From: JABDFW01 sp035550215
GTDB lineage: Bacteria > Bacteroidota > Bacteroidia > Chitinophagales > Chitinophagaceae
DNA length: 64,000 nt
Reading direction: 5' to 3'
NCBI GenBank assembly: GCA_035550215.1
Contig: DASZPM010000026.1
Span: forward strand, 124,001-188,000
In this document: positions 41,831-50,959 of the stretch, piece after piece
Layout: every line of letters starts with the position of its first letter
Position numbering within the stretch: the first letter of the stretch is position 1
The notes under the pieces: model-generated
Told to the model about the DNA's origin: nothing
The model's input: the letters and a program-made list of their open reading frames with translations, nothing else
Databases searched by the model: none
Program-made: the position numbers and the translations under genes

Positions 41831-43633
41831 ATGCAGGAAGTAAAAAGAACGGTGTCAGGCATTCGTACAGCTACCATGATATGGTTGTTTTCTTTACTTT
41901 TTTCAGATTTAATCTTTATCGGCTGGCTGGTCAGCACAAGCCTGGAATGGCTGATTGCTGTTATTCCGTTTGTTGCCATTTCTTTTATTTGCGGGTTGCC
42001 AGCATACGCAATTATTTGTTTCGCGGTTAAACGTATTGGCAAGTCAAATAAAGCCCCGGGTAATAAACTTTTAAAGCTGCATTTTTCCATTATTCTTATC
42101 GCATTACTTTATTCAGCCCCGGCATTTCTTTTTGAAGGAGTTTTTTCAGCGGGCCTATACTCCGCATTGCGCATTGCAGCCTGTTTGTGTTGCGGCGGGC
42201 TTCTATCCCTTGTTTTGAACAGGAGGCTGGTGCACCAGTATTTAGGCTGTGAACCTAAAAGCAATTCTTTTTTATCAACTCAAAATATACGACAAATGTT
42301 TACAGACCCAGACCACGAACGGCCGCTGCAGTCAACTGCGCCGGCAGGTGCAACAAACAAAATACTCACGAAAAGCATCATTACCGCAGCCCTTATTTTA
42401 GTGATGATTATCCCGACAACATTTATTCAAAACCTTATAAGCGAACGGCAGGACAGGCAGAAGGAAGTTGTAAACGAGGTGAGCAGTAAATGGGCTGAAC
42501 CCCAGACCGTTTCTGCACCGTACCTTGTTATCCCTTACACTACAGGCGAAGGTGGCGCCCAAAAACAACTTATTATTTTGCCCGGGCAGCTAAATGTAAA
42601 AGGTAATATAACTGAAGAAGACAGGCAAAGGTCAATTTATAAAGTGCTGCTGTACAGAACAGGCCTTAATTTTAACGGAAGTTTTAATGCTGCGCCTCAT
42701 CTCCCCGCTTCAGCAGTGCTTCAGTTAAATAATGCAAAACTTTGTTTCGGGCTGTCCGACTTCAGGGGGATAGAGGATAAAATGAATATTACGTTTGGCA
42801 ACGTTTCCTACACTTTATTGCCTGGATTACCGGTTACTACTATTGACGAGAAAGGGCTGTCTGTTCCTGTTACAATTACGGCAGATGATTTTGCGCATGC
42901 CATTAATTTTAATATGGATATTTCTTTAAGGGGCAGCGGCAGCCTGCATTTTTTACCAGTAAGCTCTTACAGTAATTACAATATTACTTCCTCCTGGCCA
43001 AATCCGTCCTTTGACGGTAATACTTTACCCGTTGAACACAGCATTTCAGGCAATGGCTTTGAGGGCACCTGGAAATTTATTGCTGCTAACCTGCCTTTTA
43101 CCGATGTAATAGCTGATAGCAATGTAAATACAAAAGACATAGCCTTTGGGGTTAGTCTTGTACAGCCCGCCGACCAGTACGTTAAAAGTATGCGCAGCGC
43201 CAAATATGCCATACTTATTATAGGCTTAACATTCGTACTGTTTTTTGTTTTTGAGCTGCTACAAAAAAAGCCTGTGCACCCCGTGCAATATGCATTAATT
43301 GGTATGGCGCTGGCAATATTTTATACATTGCTTATTTCAATAAGCGAGATTATACTTTTTGAATACGCATACAGCATCGCAGCCAGCGCCACAATATTAC
43401 TGATAGGCTTATACGCAAAATCGCATTTTGGCAATTGGCGCTCTGCACTTATAATCGGGCTTTTGCTTATCGGCTTATATGGATTTATTTACGTACTAAT
43501 CAGTCTTGAAGATACCGCTTTACTTGTAGGCAGCATTGCATTGTTCATCGTTGTGGCAATTATAATGTACGTAACAAGAAAAGTAAATTGGTATCAGTCT
43601 CAAACACATACCGCAATAAATTTTCAACCCTAA
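41831..43633 (+). CDS. creD: CreD-like inner-membrane protein with extra N-terminal helices
   Basis: 600 residues from the ATG at 41831. Residues about 195-600 are CreD: a membrane helix, Ser-Ser-Lys-Trp-Ala-Glu-Pro-Gln-Thr-Val near 217-226 and Pro-Tyr-Leu-Val-Ile-Pro-Tyr, a periplasmic domain, then five or six helices with Pro-Val-His-Pro-Val-Gln-Tyr. CreD is normally about 450 residues. Here about 190 residues with four or five additional helices precede it. CreD proteins are linked to envelope integrity and resistance to colicin and beta-lactams. Regulation by the adjacent winged-helix protein is likely from the shared operator. Confidence 0.88.
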   Translation: MQEVKRTVSGIRTATMIWLFSLLFSDLIFIGWLVSTSLEWLIAVIPFVAISFICGLPAYAIICFAVKRIGKSNKAPGNKLLKLHFSIILIALLYSAPAFLFEGVFSAGLYSALRIAACLCCGGLLSLVLNRRLVHQYLGCEPKSNSFLSTQNIRQMFTDPDHERPLQSTAPAGATNKILTKSIITAALILVMIIPTTFIQNLISERQDRQKEVVNEVSSKWAEPQTVSAPYLVIPYTTGEGGAQKQLIILPGQLNVKGNITEEDRQRSIYKVLLYRTGLNFNGSFNAAPHLPASAVLQLNNAKLCFGLSDFRGIEDKMNITFGNVSYTLLPGLPVTTIDEKGLSVPVTITADDFAHAINFNMDISLRGSGSLHFLPVSSYSNYNITSSWPNPSFDGNTLPVEHSISGNGFEGTWKFIAANLPFTDVIADSNVNTKDIAFGVSLVQPADQYVKSMRSAKYAILIIGLTFVLFFVFELLQKKPVHPVQYALIGMALAIFYTLLISISEIILFEYAYSIAASATILLIGLYAKSHFGNWRSALIIGLLLIGLYGFIYVLISLEDTALLVGSIALFIVVAIIMYVTRKVNWYQSQTHTAINFQP

Positions 43634-43671
43634 GGCTCAGTTTCAGTTAAATGGTGCAGTGGTATGTGGAC

Positions 43672-43716
43672 AAAGAAGAGTGCCGTTGCCTGTTTAGGCA
43701 GGCGGCACCTTCTTTC
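43672..43716 (+). terminator. Long hairpin terminator behind creD
   Basis: An extended stem AAAGAAG-(A)-GTGCCG paired with CGGCAC-CTTCTTT, enclosing an inner TGCCT/AGGCA stem with loop GTTT, and followed by a T-rich run. It closes the creD transcript 39 bases after its stop. Confidence 0.75.
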
Positions 43717-43766
43717 TATTATATCGTTCACTGCAACCTGTAGCTCCCTAACTAATATTATGTGAT

Positions 43767-45170
43767 ATGAAAATAAAAATGATTTTACCTGCGCTAACCG
43801 AAGCGAAAAGCCCTTACTGGAGGCCCATTAAGTATTCCCTGTTTCCTCCCCTTGGGCTGGCTACCCTTGCGGCTTATTGCAAGCCGGAAGATGAAATAGA
43901 CTTACAGGATGAGCACGTAGAAGAACTAAATATTGATGATGAGCCGCAATTAGTGGTTATACAGGTGTATATAACCAATGCTTTCAGGGCATACAGGCTG
44001 GCCGCCCACTATAAAAAGAAGGGCGCTTATGTTTGCCTTGGCGGGCTGCATGTAACATCGCTGCCCGATGAAGCAATGCCGCATGCGGATACAATATTTC
44101 TTGGCCCCGGCGAGGAAAGCTGGCCAAGGTTTTTGAACGATTTCAGGACAGGCCAGCCAAAAAAAATGTATACATCAAATGAACGTACGCTCGTAAATAT
44201 TCCGCCAATAAGACGTGACCTTATAAAGAGGCATTTATATTTTGTGCCAAACTCCATTGTAGTAACAAGGGGATGCCCGCACCATTGTGATTTTTGTTAT
44301 AAAGACGCTTTTTTTGAAGGTGGCAGATCGTTTTATACGCAGCAGGCAGACGAAGCCCTGGCTGAAATTGAAAGGCTGCCGGGTAAGCACCTATATTTTT
44401 TAGATGATCACCTTTTGGGAAACCAGCGATTTGCAGAAGCATTGTTTGAGGGAATGAAAGGAATGAACAGGGTATTCCAGGGGGCCTCAACAGTGGATGC
44501 TATTTTGAGGGGCAACCTTATTGAAAAGGCTGCCGAAGCAGGGCTCCGCAGTATTTTCATAGGGTTTGAAACACTCAGCGATAATAACCTTTTGCAAAGC
44601 AATAAAAAGCAAAACCTTGGGAAAGATTATGAAGCAGCCATAAAGCGCCTGCATAGTTTAGGCATAATGATAAATGGCAGCTTTGTTTTTGGCCTGGATG
44701 AAGATGGCCGGGATGTATTTAAGCGCACCGTTGACTGGGGCGTCAGCAACGGGCTTACTACAGCAACCTATCATATACTTACGCCTTACCCCGGCACAAG
44801 GTTATTTAGGCAAATGGAGGCCGATAACAGGATACTGCACAGGCACTGGGATTTATATGACACAAGGGAAGTGGTGTATAAAACAAAGGGCCTTTCCGCC
44901 GTAGAGCTTAAGAAGGGATACGACTGGGCATATAAATCATTTTACTCCTGGAAGAATATTACCAAAGCAAGCCTGCAGCATGCGAATATCAAACACATGC
45001 TAAAACATTTTGCCTACGCCGGCGGCTGGAAGAAGTTTGAGCCTGTGTGGAATTTTTTGATTAAAACGCAGGTGTTAAATAAAACATTACCGGTATTGGA
45101 AGCAGTGCTAAGTAAAGTAAATAACACTAAAAAAGCAGAAAATAAATCACCATTTCCGGCAATTGCATAA
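43767..45170 (+). CDS. B12-binding-domain radical SAM protein
   Basis: 467 residues. Residues about 1-145 are a cobalamin-binding-like Rossmann domain with Cys-Leu-Gly-Gly-Leu-His-Val near 91 and Pro-Gly-Glu-Glu, though the His of a true Asp-x-His-x-x-Gly site is not in the usual place. The radical SAM core follows, with the cluster motif Cys170-x3-Cys174-x2-Cys177 and Phe-Leu-Asp-Asp-His near 212. A C-terminal region of about 120 residues follows. Such enzymes methylate or cyclise unactivated carbons, for instance in hopanoid or cofactor synthesis. The substrate is not evident. DgkA-like and DUF1361 genes follow closely. Confidence 0.88.
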   Translation: MKIKMILPALTEAKSPYWRPIKYSLFPPLGLATLAAYCKPEDEIDLQDEHVEELNIDDEPQLVVIQVYITNAFRAYRLAAHYKKKGAYVCLGGLHVTSLPDEAMPHADTIFLGPGEESWPRFLNDFRTGQPKKMYTSNERTLVNIPPIRRDLIKRHLYFVPNSIVVTRGCPHHCDFCYKDAFFEGGRSFYTQQADEALAEIERLPGKHLYFLDDHLLGNQRFAEALFEGMKGMNRVFQGASTVDAILRGNLIEKAAEAGLRSIFIGFETLSDNNLLQSNKKQNLGKDYEAAIKRLHSLGIMINGSFVFGLDEDGRDVFKRTVDWGVSNGLTTATYHILTPYPGTRLFRQMEADNRILHRHWDLYDTREVVYKTKGLSAVELKKGYDWAYKSFYSWKNITKASLQHANIKHMLKHFAYAGGWKKFEPVWNFLIKTQVLNKTLPVLEAVLSKVNNTKKAENKSPFPAIA

Positions 45171-45204
45171 ATTGGGTAGTACAGTTTTACTAAAATATGC
45201 AATT

Positions 45205-45564
45205 ATGAAAAGGCAAACAATTCTGTCCGCGTTCAAAAATGCTTTTAACGGCCTTTGGTATTTTTTTCGCCATGAGCGGAATGGACAGGTACAATCCTGC
45301 GCAGCTATAATTACCATTGCTTTTGCGATATGGTTGCATGTGTCAGCCATGCAGTGGGTATTGCTGCTGCTTTGCATTGGGGCAGTATTGTCGCTTGAAA
45401 TGATTAACAGCTCGCTTGAAAAACTGTGCGATTTAGTGCATAAGGATTATCACCCTGTAATAAAAATTGTAAAAGACGTTTCGGCGGCAGCAGTGCTATT
45501 TGCTTCTGCTATAAGTGTTACAATTGCATGTATTATTTTTTTACCAAAGATGTTTTTATTATGA
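45205..45564 (+). CDS. DgkA-family lipid kinase (diacylglycerol/undecaprenol kinase)
   Basis: 119 residues from the ATG at 45205. The longer frame from 45163 overlaps the upstream gene and adds nothing family-like. Three membrane helices and the family active-site motif Glu-Met-Ile-Asn-Ser-Ser-Leu-Glu-Lys-Leu-Cys-Asp are present, then Lys-Asp-Val-Ser-Ala-Ala-Ala-Val-Leu. Prokaryotic DgkA enzymes phosphorylate diacylglycerol or undecaprenol with ATP; in Gram-positives the latter predominates and here either is possible. Its last codons overlap the next gene by four bases (ATGA). Confidence 0.9.
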   Translation: MKRQTILSAFKNAFNGLWYFFRHERNGQVQSCAAIITIAFAIWLHVSAMQWVLLLLCIGAVLSLEMINSSLEKLCDLVHKDYHPVIKIVKDVSAAAVLFASAISVTIACIIFLPKMFLL

Positions 45565-46202
45565 AGTTATCATTAACAGCAGCAGAAAAAATGCTGGCCC
45601 TGTTTGTATCATTTACTTTATGCCTGCTTATTGCAAGGGTAGTTTATACAGGGAGTTATAGTTACATGTTTTACCCGTGGAATTTATTTTTAGCGATAGT
45701 ACCTGTATGTTTCAGCAGGGCTTTGCGCAGGAGCAGCCGTATAAACGGCAAGGCCATTCTGCTGGTAACAGGCTGGTTGGTATTTTTCCCTAATGCCCCT
45801 TACATAATTACAGATATTTTTCATTTCACTAAAAGGTCGGAAGCGCCACAATGGTACGATTTATTGCTTGTTTTGTCTGCTGCCTGGAGTGGCCTGATGG
45901 CAGGATTTATTTCTTTAGGCTACGTAGAGCGATTCTTGTCAAAATATTGCCCTGTCAGGTGGCGGTTCCTGTTGGCATGGCTGTTTTTGTTTGCCGCAAG
46001 CACTGGTATTTATTTGGGAAGATACTTGCGCATGAATAGCTGGAATGTAGTAACAAAACCTGTAAGGCTTGCCCACGCGGGTTTAGCATTTGCTTTTAAA
46101 CCTTTCAATCACGCAGGGGCATGGGCATTTTGCATAGCCTGCAGCATATTTTTGCTGCTTATTTATTACAGCCTGAAAAAAACAACTGCCATGCATTTGT
46201 AA
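45561..46202 (+). CDS. DUF1361 membrane protein
   Basis: 213 residues from the ATG at 45561, which overlaps the dgkA-like stop. About six membrane helices carry the DUF1361 hallmarks: Trp-Asn-Leu-Phe-Leu-Ala near 38, Phe-Phe-Pro-Asn-Ala-Pro-Tyr-Ile-Ile-Thr-Asp near 76-86, Trp-Tyr-Asp-Leu-Leu-Leu, and Gly-Ile-Tyr-Leu-Gly-Arg-Tyr-Leu-Arg-Met-Asn-Ser-Trp-Asn. The function of the family is not known. It converges on the patatin-like gene with a five-base gap. Confidence 0.88.
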   Translation: MKLSLTAAEKMLALFVSFTLCLLIARVVYTGSYSYMFYPWNLFLAIVPVCFSRALRRSSRINGKAILLVTGWLVFFPNAPYIITDIFHFTKRSEAPQWYDLLLVLSAAWSGLMAGFISLGYVERFLSKYCPVRWRFLLAWLFLFAASTGIYLGRYLRMNSWNVVTKPVRLAHAGLAFAFKPFNHAGAWAFCIACSIFLLLIYYSLKKTTAMHL

Positions 46203-46207
46203 CAGGT

Positions 46208-48439
46208 TTACTGTTTGTTTAACATGTCTTTTACTTCCTTAAAGGAGCGCTGGTTAAAAGTATTGTATAACGCCGCGGCAATATCAACTTTTTCAGCAGC
46301 AGTAAGATGAAAGCTTAAAGAAGCTGAGGAATTTTTTGACTCTGGCTGGTATTCAAAAATAACGCGCTTAAAATTTAAGCCGGGCAACTGCGATAAATAA
46401 GCTACCTGGTCACCCTGGTAATACTCCTGCAGTTTGTACCAGTTGTTTTGCAATATCAAAAGCGGCTGAGTAATAAAATCAAGAGCGCCAACGGTACTGG
46501 AAGAGGTACTGTCCCACCCCCCCAGCTTCCTGTCGCGTATCTGTATCAGTACTACCTTTGATGTGTTCTCCTGAAGCCAGTCTCTGAAAGTAGTAATAAA
46601 GCGAAGCGAGGTTGACTGGCCAAAATTGTCCCTCAACCCCGCGTCCATTACACTAATTACAGGGTTGCTGGGCAACGCCACATTAGGCAATACGTAAGGG
46701 AAAGTGGCATTCATTCTCAGGGCTGATAAAATATGCAGGTTGTATGGGTTTTGTTTTTGAAAGAAGGCTGTAAAATCAATCGCATCGGGGTCTGCAGGCA
46801 GGTTAATACTGCTATCCAGCGAATGCGTCATCAAAAAGCGAACATGTTGTGAGCTTATTATCATTTGCCGCCCGTCCCTGTTGATAGTTGAATTAAAAAA
46901 CATGGATGGTATAACCGCCTGCTGCTCAGCCACGGCATAATCACCAAGTTTTTTATTCAATACGCCGTGGGTATTTTCATTAAGCTTCTGTTCAAAGGCA
47001 TAGCCCCTGTCTTTGGAATATGCATTGCCATTCACCCTGAATTTTTTTACAGGCCCCATTATATCCCTTGATACAAAAGAAGCAAATAAAGGGTTAAGTA
47101 AGTCTTTAGAAATATCGTTGGCGTATTGTTTATCGTCAAGGTTGTTAATGGTTCCCTGCAGCTTTTCCCAATACAGTTGCCTGAAATAAGCCGCCCCCAG
47201 CATCCCCCCTGAGGCCCCGTTAATCAGTGCTGTGTGTTGCATGCACAGGCCGTTGGTAATGCTGTCAAGCGCCTGCAAAACGTTCATAGTAAAGGATGCG
47301 CTTCTTATACCTCCCCCACTAACATCTACTATAAACATAACGGGCTTGTCTTCGTGCTGTTTTGTTTTCCACCTGTCTAGTATTTGCAGGTAATTATGTA
47401 CGTCCGCAGCAACACTGTCAGCATTTATCAACCGGGCAACATTGGTTTGGTCATACGCCGGTCTGTCTGCCCTGTTTAAATAATTGAGGCCATAAGCCTT
47501 ATTGGTTGGGTCTATAATATTTTCCTTGTACAGCCAGTTAAATAAAACAAGAACTCCAAATAAAACGGGTATTGCCCAACTGCGCAGAAACAGCGTAATA
47601 GCCCCGGCAGCGGCAATAAGGATAGCAAAAAAAACAGTAATGCTTGCCGCAGCAGGAAACTGGAATAATTTGCTTTCAGAAAAATAACCAATGCCAATTA
47701 GCGATACAAAAGCAAGCAAAACAATTAACACTGCGGCGATATGGTGCCTCTTAAAAATACTGTCAAGAAATTGCTGGCTGTAATGCCTTATAATGCGTGG
47801 CTTGCGCAGTTGCAATTTTGCGCTTAAAAACCAGTCAACCCGCATTTCTCCCGCAACAAGATGGGTACGCCTTCTCTTCGTTTTTTTTTCGTATTTAAGG
47901 TTAGCGCTTGTCAGTACTGCCTGCATGCGCCTGTAAATAGTTTTATCCGCATTATAAAAATATATGGCAGCTATAGCTATTGATAATGCAAAGCCAAGCA
48001 AAGAGCTAACGGTTAATATTATTATGCGGCCGGTGTCCATTAATTCCTGGTAGCGTGCATAGCGGCATGCATAAACAATATAAGTGATAACAAATACTAA
48101 TGGTATAAGGGCATTGTTTATGCAATATTTTAAAAAAGGTTGTGCGGTGGTTGCCAGGAATTTTATGTATTTGGCATGAAGGATGAAAGTGGTAATGTTC
48201 CAGCTCATAATAAATATGGCGATGGAAAAACCTACAATGGCAGTACTCAGCGCATCTACCCTGTTAAGATATTCCGGCGCGAGGTATAAAGAGTTAGCGC
48301 CGTAAGTTTCCAAAAAGTTGCCACTTATTGTTGCAAATAAAATGTACCAAAAAATAAGCAGCACCTGGTAACGGCGCAGGTGTAATAAGGCAAGCTGTAC
48401 CGGCAATGAATAAAAAACGCCGACGAGGTATTTTTTCAT
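46208..48439 (-). CDS. Membrane-anchored patatin-like phospholipase
   Basis: 743 residues. The first 310 contain about eight membrane helices, in two groups (about 25-165 and 235-305). Residues about 365-700 are a patatin domain: oxyanion motif Asp372-Val-Ser-Gly-Gly-Gly-Ile-Arg, nucleophile elbow Gly408-Ala-Ser410-Gly-Gly, and catalytic Asp599-Ala-Gly (Gly-Gly in many relatives). The Ser-Asp dyad is complete, so lipid acyl hydrolase activity is expected, probably at the inner membrane's cytoplasmic side. The combination of a large multi-helix N-terminus and patatin is uncommon. Confidence 0.85.
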   Translation of the reverse strand: MKKYLVGVFYSLPVQLALLHLRRYQVLLIFWYILFATISGNFLETYGANSLYLAPEYLNRVDALSTAIVGFSIAIFIMSWNITTFILHAKYIKFLATTAQPFLKYCINNALIPLVFVITYIVYACRYARYQELMDTGRIIILTVSSLLGFALSIAIAAIYFYNADKTIYRRMQAVLTSANLKYEKKTKRRRTHLVAGEMRVDWFLSAKLQLRKPRIIRHYSQQFLDSIFKRHHIAAVLIVLLAFVSLIGIGYFSESKLFQFPAAASITVFFAILIAAAGAITLFLRSWAIPVLFGVLVLFNWLYKENIIDPTNKAYGLNYLNRADRPAYDQTNVARLINADSVAADVHNYLQILDRWKTKQHEDKPVMFIVDVSGGGIRSASFTMNVLQALDSITNGLCMQHTALINGASGGMLGAAYFRQLYWEKLQGTINNLDDKQYANDISKDLLNPLFASFVSRDIMGPVKKFRVNGNAYSKDRGYAFEQKLNENTHGVLNKKLGDYAVAEQQAVIPSMFFNSTINRDGRQMIISSQHVRFLMTHSLDSSINLPADPDAIDFTAFFQKQNPYNLHILSALRMNATFPYVLPNVALPSNPVISVMDAGLRDNFGQSTSLRFITTFRDWLQENTSKVVLIQIRDRKLGGWDSTSSSTVGALDFITQPLLILQNNWYKLQEYYQGDQVAYLSQLPGLNFKRVIFEYQPESKNSSASLSFHLTAAEKVDIAAALYNTFNQRSFKEVKDMLNKQ

Positions 48440-48517
48440 ATAGCCGGTAATTTATGCCTAAAAATATAGAACAGGCAATAGCAGTAATACAGGCAATCGT
48501 TCATATTCAGCAACTTC

Positions 48518-49255
48518 TTATTTTTGTTCAGTGTCTTCTTTTATTTTGTTTTTAACAGGGCCTTTGTTAAGATGCTCTATTATATCGCTCATCATATCAA
48601 TTTGTATCTGCTGTATCTCCATCAGCTTGCCCTGCTGGTTAAGAATAAGATGATCAAGTTTATCATGCAGTAATCTTATTTCAAGTTCCGATTTTAAGTT
48701 AATCATATAATCGTTCTTCGCACGTTCGCGGTCTTTTTCTTCCTGCCTGTTTTGGCTCATCATTATAACGGGCGCCTGCAGGGCTGCAATACAGGATAGA
48801 ATAAGGTTGAGAAGAATAAAAGGGTATGGGTCGTATGCTTTTGCAGCAAGTAAAACGCTGTTTAAAGCCATCCATAGCGCTAAGAATATACCAAATATGA
48901 TAATAAACTTCCAGCTTCCACCAAAAGATGCTACTTTATCCGCCAGCTTCTGGCCGTATGACAATTTATCGGTTTTGTCGTCGTTCAATTTATCACTAAG
49001 TATCTGGTCGTTTTGCATGGCATCTATCACCTGCTTTTCCAGCGAGGACAAGGTACCCAGTTCTTTCTCCAGTGATTCTTTTATATACCTGTTTCGGTAA
49101 ACGTTCATTTCTTCCAGCGATATGCTGCTGTTGTCATTAAAATCGGGGAAATCTTTTTTTATTTCATCCAGCACGCACTGCCTTATTGCATTGCCTGTTA
49201 CCTTTTCTTTTGCGGGAAATGTTTTTTTTGAAATATCGCTTACAAAGGTTTGCAT
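48518..49255 (-). CDS. DUF1003 membrane protein
   Basis: 245 residues. A soluble N-terminal part of about 100 residues is followed by the DUF1003 core: Asp-Lys-Val-Ala-Ser-Phe-Gly-Gly-Ser-Trp-Lys-Phe-Ile, two membrane helices, Asp-Pro-Tyr-Pro-Phe-Ile-Leu-Leu-Asn-Leu-Ile-Leu-Ser, and Gln-Ala-Pro-Val-Ile-Met-Met-Ser-Gln-Asn-Arg-Gln. A C-terminal coiled coil (about 180-235) follows. The biochemical role of DUF1003 is unknown. The start codon follows directly on a region that also carries the end of ctaA, 65 bases away. Confidence 0.9.
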   Translation of the reverse strand: MQTFVSDISKKTFPAKEKVTGNAIRQCVLDEIKKDFPDFNDNSSISLEEMNVYRNRYIKESLEKELGTLSSLEKQVIDAMQNDQILSDKLNDDKTDKLSYGQKLADKVASFGGSWKFIIIFGIFLALWMALNSVLLAAKAYDPYPFILLNLILSCIAALQAPVIMMSQNRQEEKDRERAKNDYMINLKSELEIRLLHDKLDHLILNQQGKLMEIQQIQIDMMSDIIEHLNKGPVKNKIKEDTEQK

Positions 49256-49320
49256 AATACGTATTTGGCAGAAAAGTTACAGCAAAATAAATATTCACGC
49301 AGTAATCTTATGCACCAAGT

Positions 49321-50235
49321 TTATACAATACCCAGCCGTAACGAAAATAATAGTATAAAAAGTATTGCTGACAATAAAAGGTGCAAGGGTTGTACAAAAG
49401 CCGGAATATGCAAGCCAGCCATTATGAGCCCTGATGCTACACTCAGCAGGATTATTACAAGCACAAATATTCCCCTTTTCTGTATTTGGGAATAAGAGAG
49501 TGAACGCCAAAATACAAAGATGCATGCGACAGACAGGATGCCGGCAATAATCTTGTGGGCGTCAAAATAACCGTTAAGCCCGGCAATCCATGTTTCCCTG
49601 TTAGTATAACCGGCTGCCTTTGATATTTCGTCAATTTGCTCGCGTACGTCCGTGCCGACGGCAATTTGGGCCAGTACAATAAGGATTGCGACTGTGATTA
49701 GCCATTTCAGTCCATTGTCATTCACTTTAACAGGTTGCTTTAACTTGTTGATAATTATTACAGGTATGGCTGCCAACCCGAGCGCCAATACCATGTGGCC
49801 GGTAATTTTTACCACGGCAAGGTTACTGTCAACCACAATTTTGCCCAACCATGCCTCAAATACAGTAATAACAAGAAAGCACGCAGACAGCCAGAATATA
49901 CTTCTTTGTGTTTTATAAAAACTCCTGAAACTCCATATAATATGAATGAGAATGAGAAAACCAAGTACACCTGTTAGCTGCCTGTTAAGCCATTCAATCC
50001 ATGCATGTACCGGATTGTACACCAGGTCAATATCCTGTTTGTTAAGATATTTCTGATAATCAGCCGGTAAATCATATATGCTGGTAGGTGGTATCCACAT
50101 TCCAAAACATTTTGGCCAGTCCGGGCAACCCATGCCGCTTTGTGTAGTCCGCACTATACCGCCTGCAAGAATAACTATAAAAACATACACTAAAATAAAG
50201 CGGGTAAAAGCTATATATTTTGTTTGAACAGCCAT
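49321..50235 (-). CDS. ctaA: Heme A synthase (CtaA/Cox15)
   Basis: 304 residues, eight membrane helices. Haem-ligand histidines are visible in all four expected places: Asn-Pro-Val-His-Ala-Trp-Ile-Glu-Trp-Leu-Asn-Arg near 75, Thr-Gly-His-Met near 145, Phe-Asp-Ala-His-Lys near 228, and Gln-Pro-Leu-His near 282. The start region has Gly-Gly-Ile-Val-Arg-Thr-Thr-Gln-Ser-Gly-Met-Gly-Cys-Pro-Asp-Trp-Pro, diagnostic of the Cox15 family. It oxidises haem O to haem A for cytochrome oxidase. ctaB and oxidase subunits are not in this window. Confidence 0.94.
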   Translation of the reverse strand: MAVQTKYIAFTRFILVYVFIVILAGGIVRTTQSGMGCPDWPKCFGMWIPPTSIYDLPADYQKYLNKQDIDLVYNPVHAWIEWLNRQLTGVLGFLILIHIIWSFRSFYKTQRSIFWLSACFLVITVFEAWLGKIVVDSNLAVVKITGHMVLALGLAAIPVIIINKLKQPVKVNDNGLKWLITVAILIVLAQIAVGTDVREQIDEISKAAGYTNRETWIAGLNGYFDAHKIIAGILSVACIFVFWRSLSYSQIQKRGIFVLVIILLSVASGLIMAGLHIPAFVQPLHLLLSAILFILLFSLRLGIV

Positions 50236-50260
50236 TGCAAAAGTTTAACAATTATGCCTG

Positions 50261-50268
50261 CAAAGGTA
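50261..50268 (-). promoter_or_regulatory. -7 promoter box of ctaA
   Basis: TACCTTTG on the minus strand, 25 bases ahead of the ctaA ATG at 50235. Confidence 0.5.
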
Positions 50269-50339
50269 ATTGTGGATTAAATGTTACGAACTGTTTTGTT
50301 TGAATGAAACGGAATAATGAATTTTGAACCATTCAGGTC

Positions 50340-50939
50340 ATGCTAAAAAAATTTTATAATAAGAAACAGGTTGAAGCAGGCTGTGATGAAGCCGGAAGGG
50401 GATGTTATGCAGGCCCTGTGTTTGCAGCAGCGGTGATACTTCCCCCAAAATTTTATCATGCTGATTTAAATGACAGTAAGCAGGTGCCGCCAGAAAAACG
50501 GGAAGAGTTGCGCCTTTATATTGAGGCAAACGCGTTAAGCTATGCTGTAGGAATGATTGATAACGATGAAATTGACGTAATAAATATTTTAAGGGCGTCA
50601 TTTAAAGCAATGCACAAAGCGCTGGACGCGCTTACCATTACACCGGAGGCATTATTGATTGATGGCAACAGGTTTACGCCTTATAAAAATATACCGCATT
50701 ATTGCATAGTAGAAGGCGATGGAAAATATGCCAGTATTGCCGCAGCAAGCATATTAGCCAAAACTTACCGGGATGCATATATGCGGCAATTGCATAACGA
50801 ATTTCCTCACTACAACTGGCACAAAAACAAGGGTTACGGTACACGCGAACACCGTAACGCTATTGAAGAACATGGCCTTTGCAAATACCACCGCAAAAGT
50901 TTTAATATAGTAAGCATGCAAATTGAAATGGACTTATAA
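50340..50939 (+). CDS. rnhB: Ribonuclease HII
   Basis: 199 residues, standard length. Gly-Cys-Asp16-Glu17-Ala-Gly-Arg-Gly is the first catalytic pair. Asn-Asp-Ser-Lys-Gln-Val follows at 44-49, then Leu-Leu-Ile-Asp-Gly-Asn near 106 and the closing Ala-Ala-Ala-Ser-Ile-Leu-Ala-Lys-Thr-Tyr-Arg-Asp. The conserved Pro-His-Tyr-Asn-Trp and Lys-Gly-Tyr-Gly-Thr segment is present. It removes ribonucleotides embedded in DNA. It is divergent from ctaA. Confidence 0.95.
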   Translation: MLKKFYNKKQVEAGCDEAGRGCYAGPVFAAAVILPPKFYHADLNDSKQVPPEKREELRLYIEANALSYAVGMIDNDEIDVINILRASFKAMHKALDALTITPEALLIDGNRFTPYKNIPHYCIVEGDGKYASIAAASILAKTYRDAYMRQLHNEFPHYNWHKNKGYGTREHRNAIEEHGLCKYHRKSFNIVSMQIEMDL

Positions 50940-50959
50940 GCTGCAAACTGTTAATTCTG

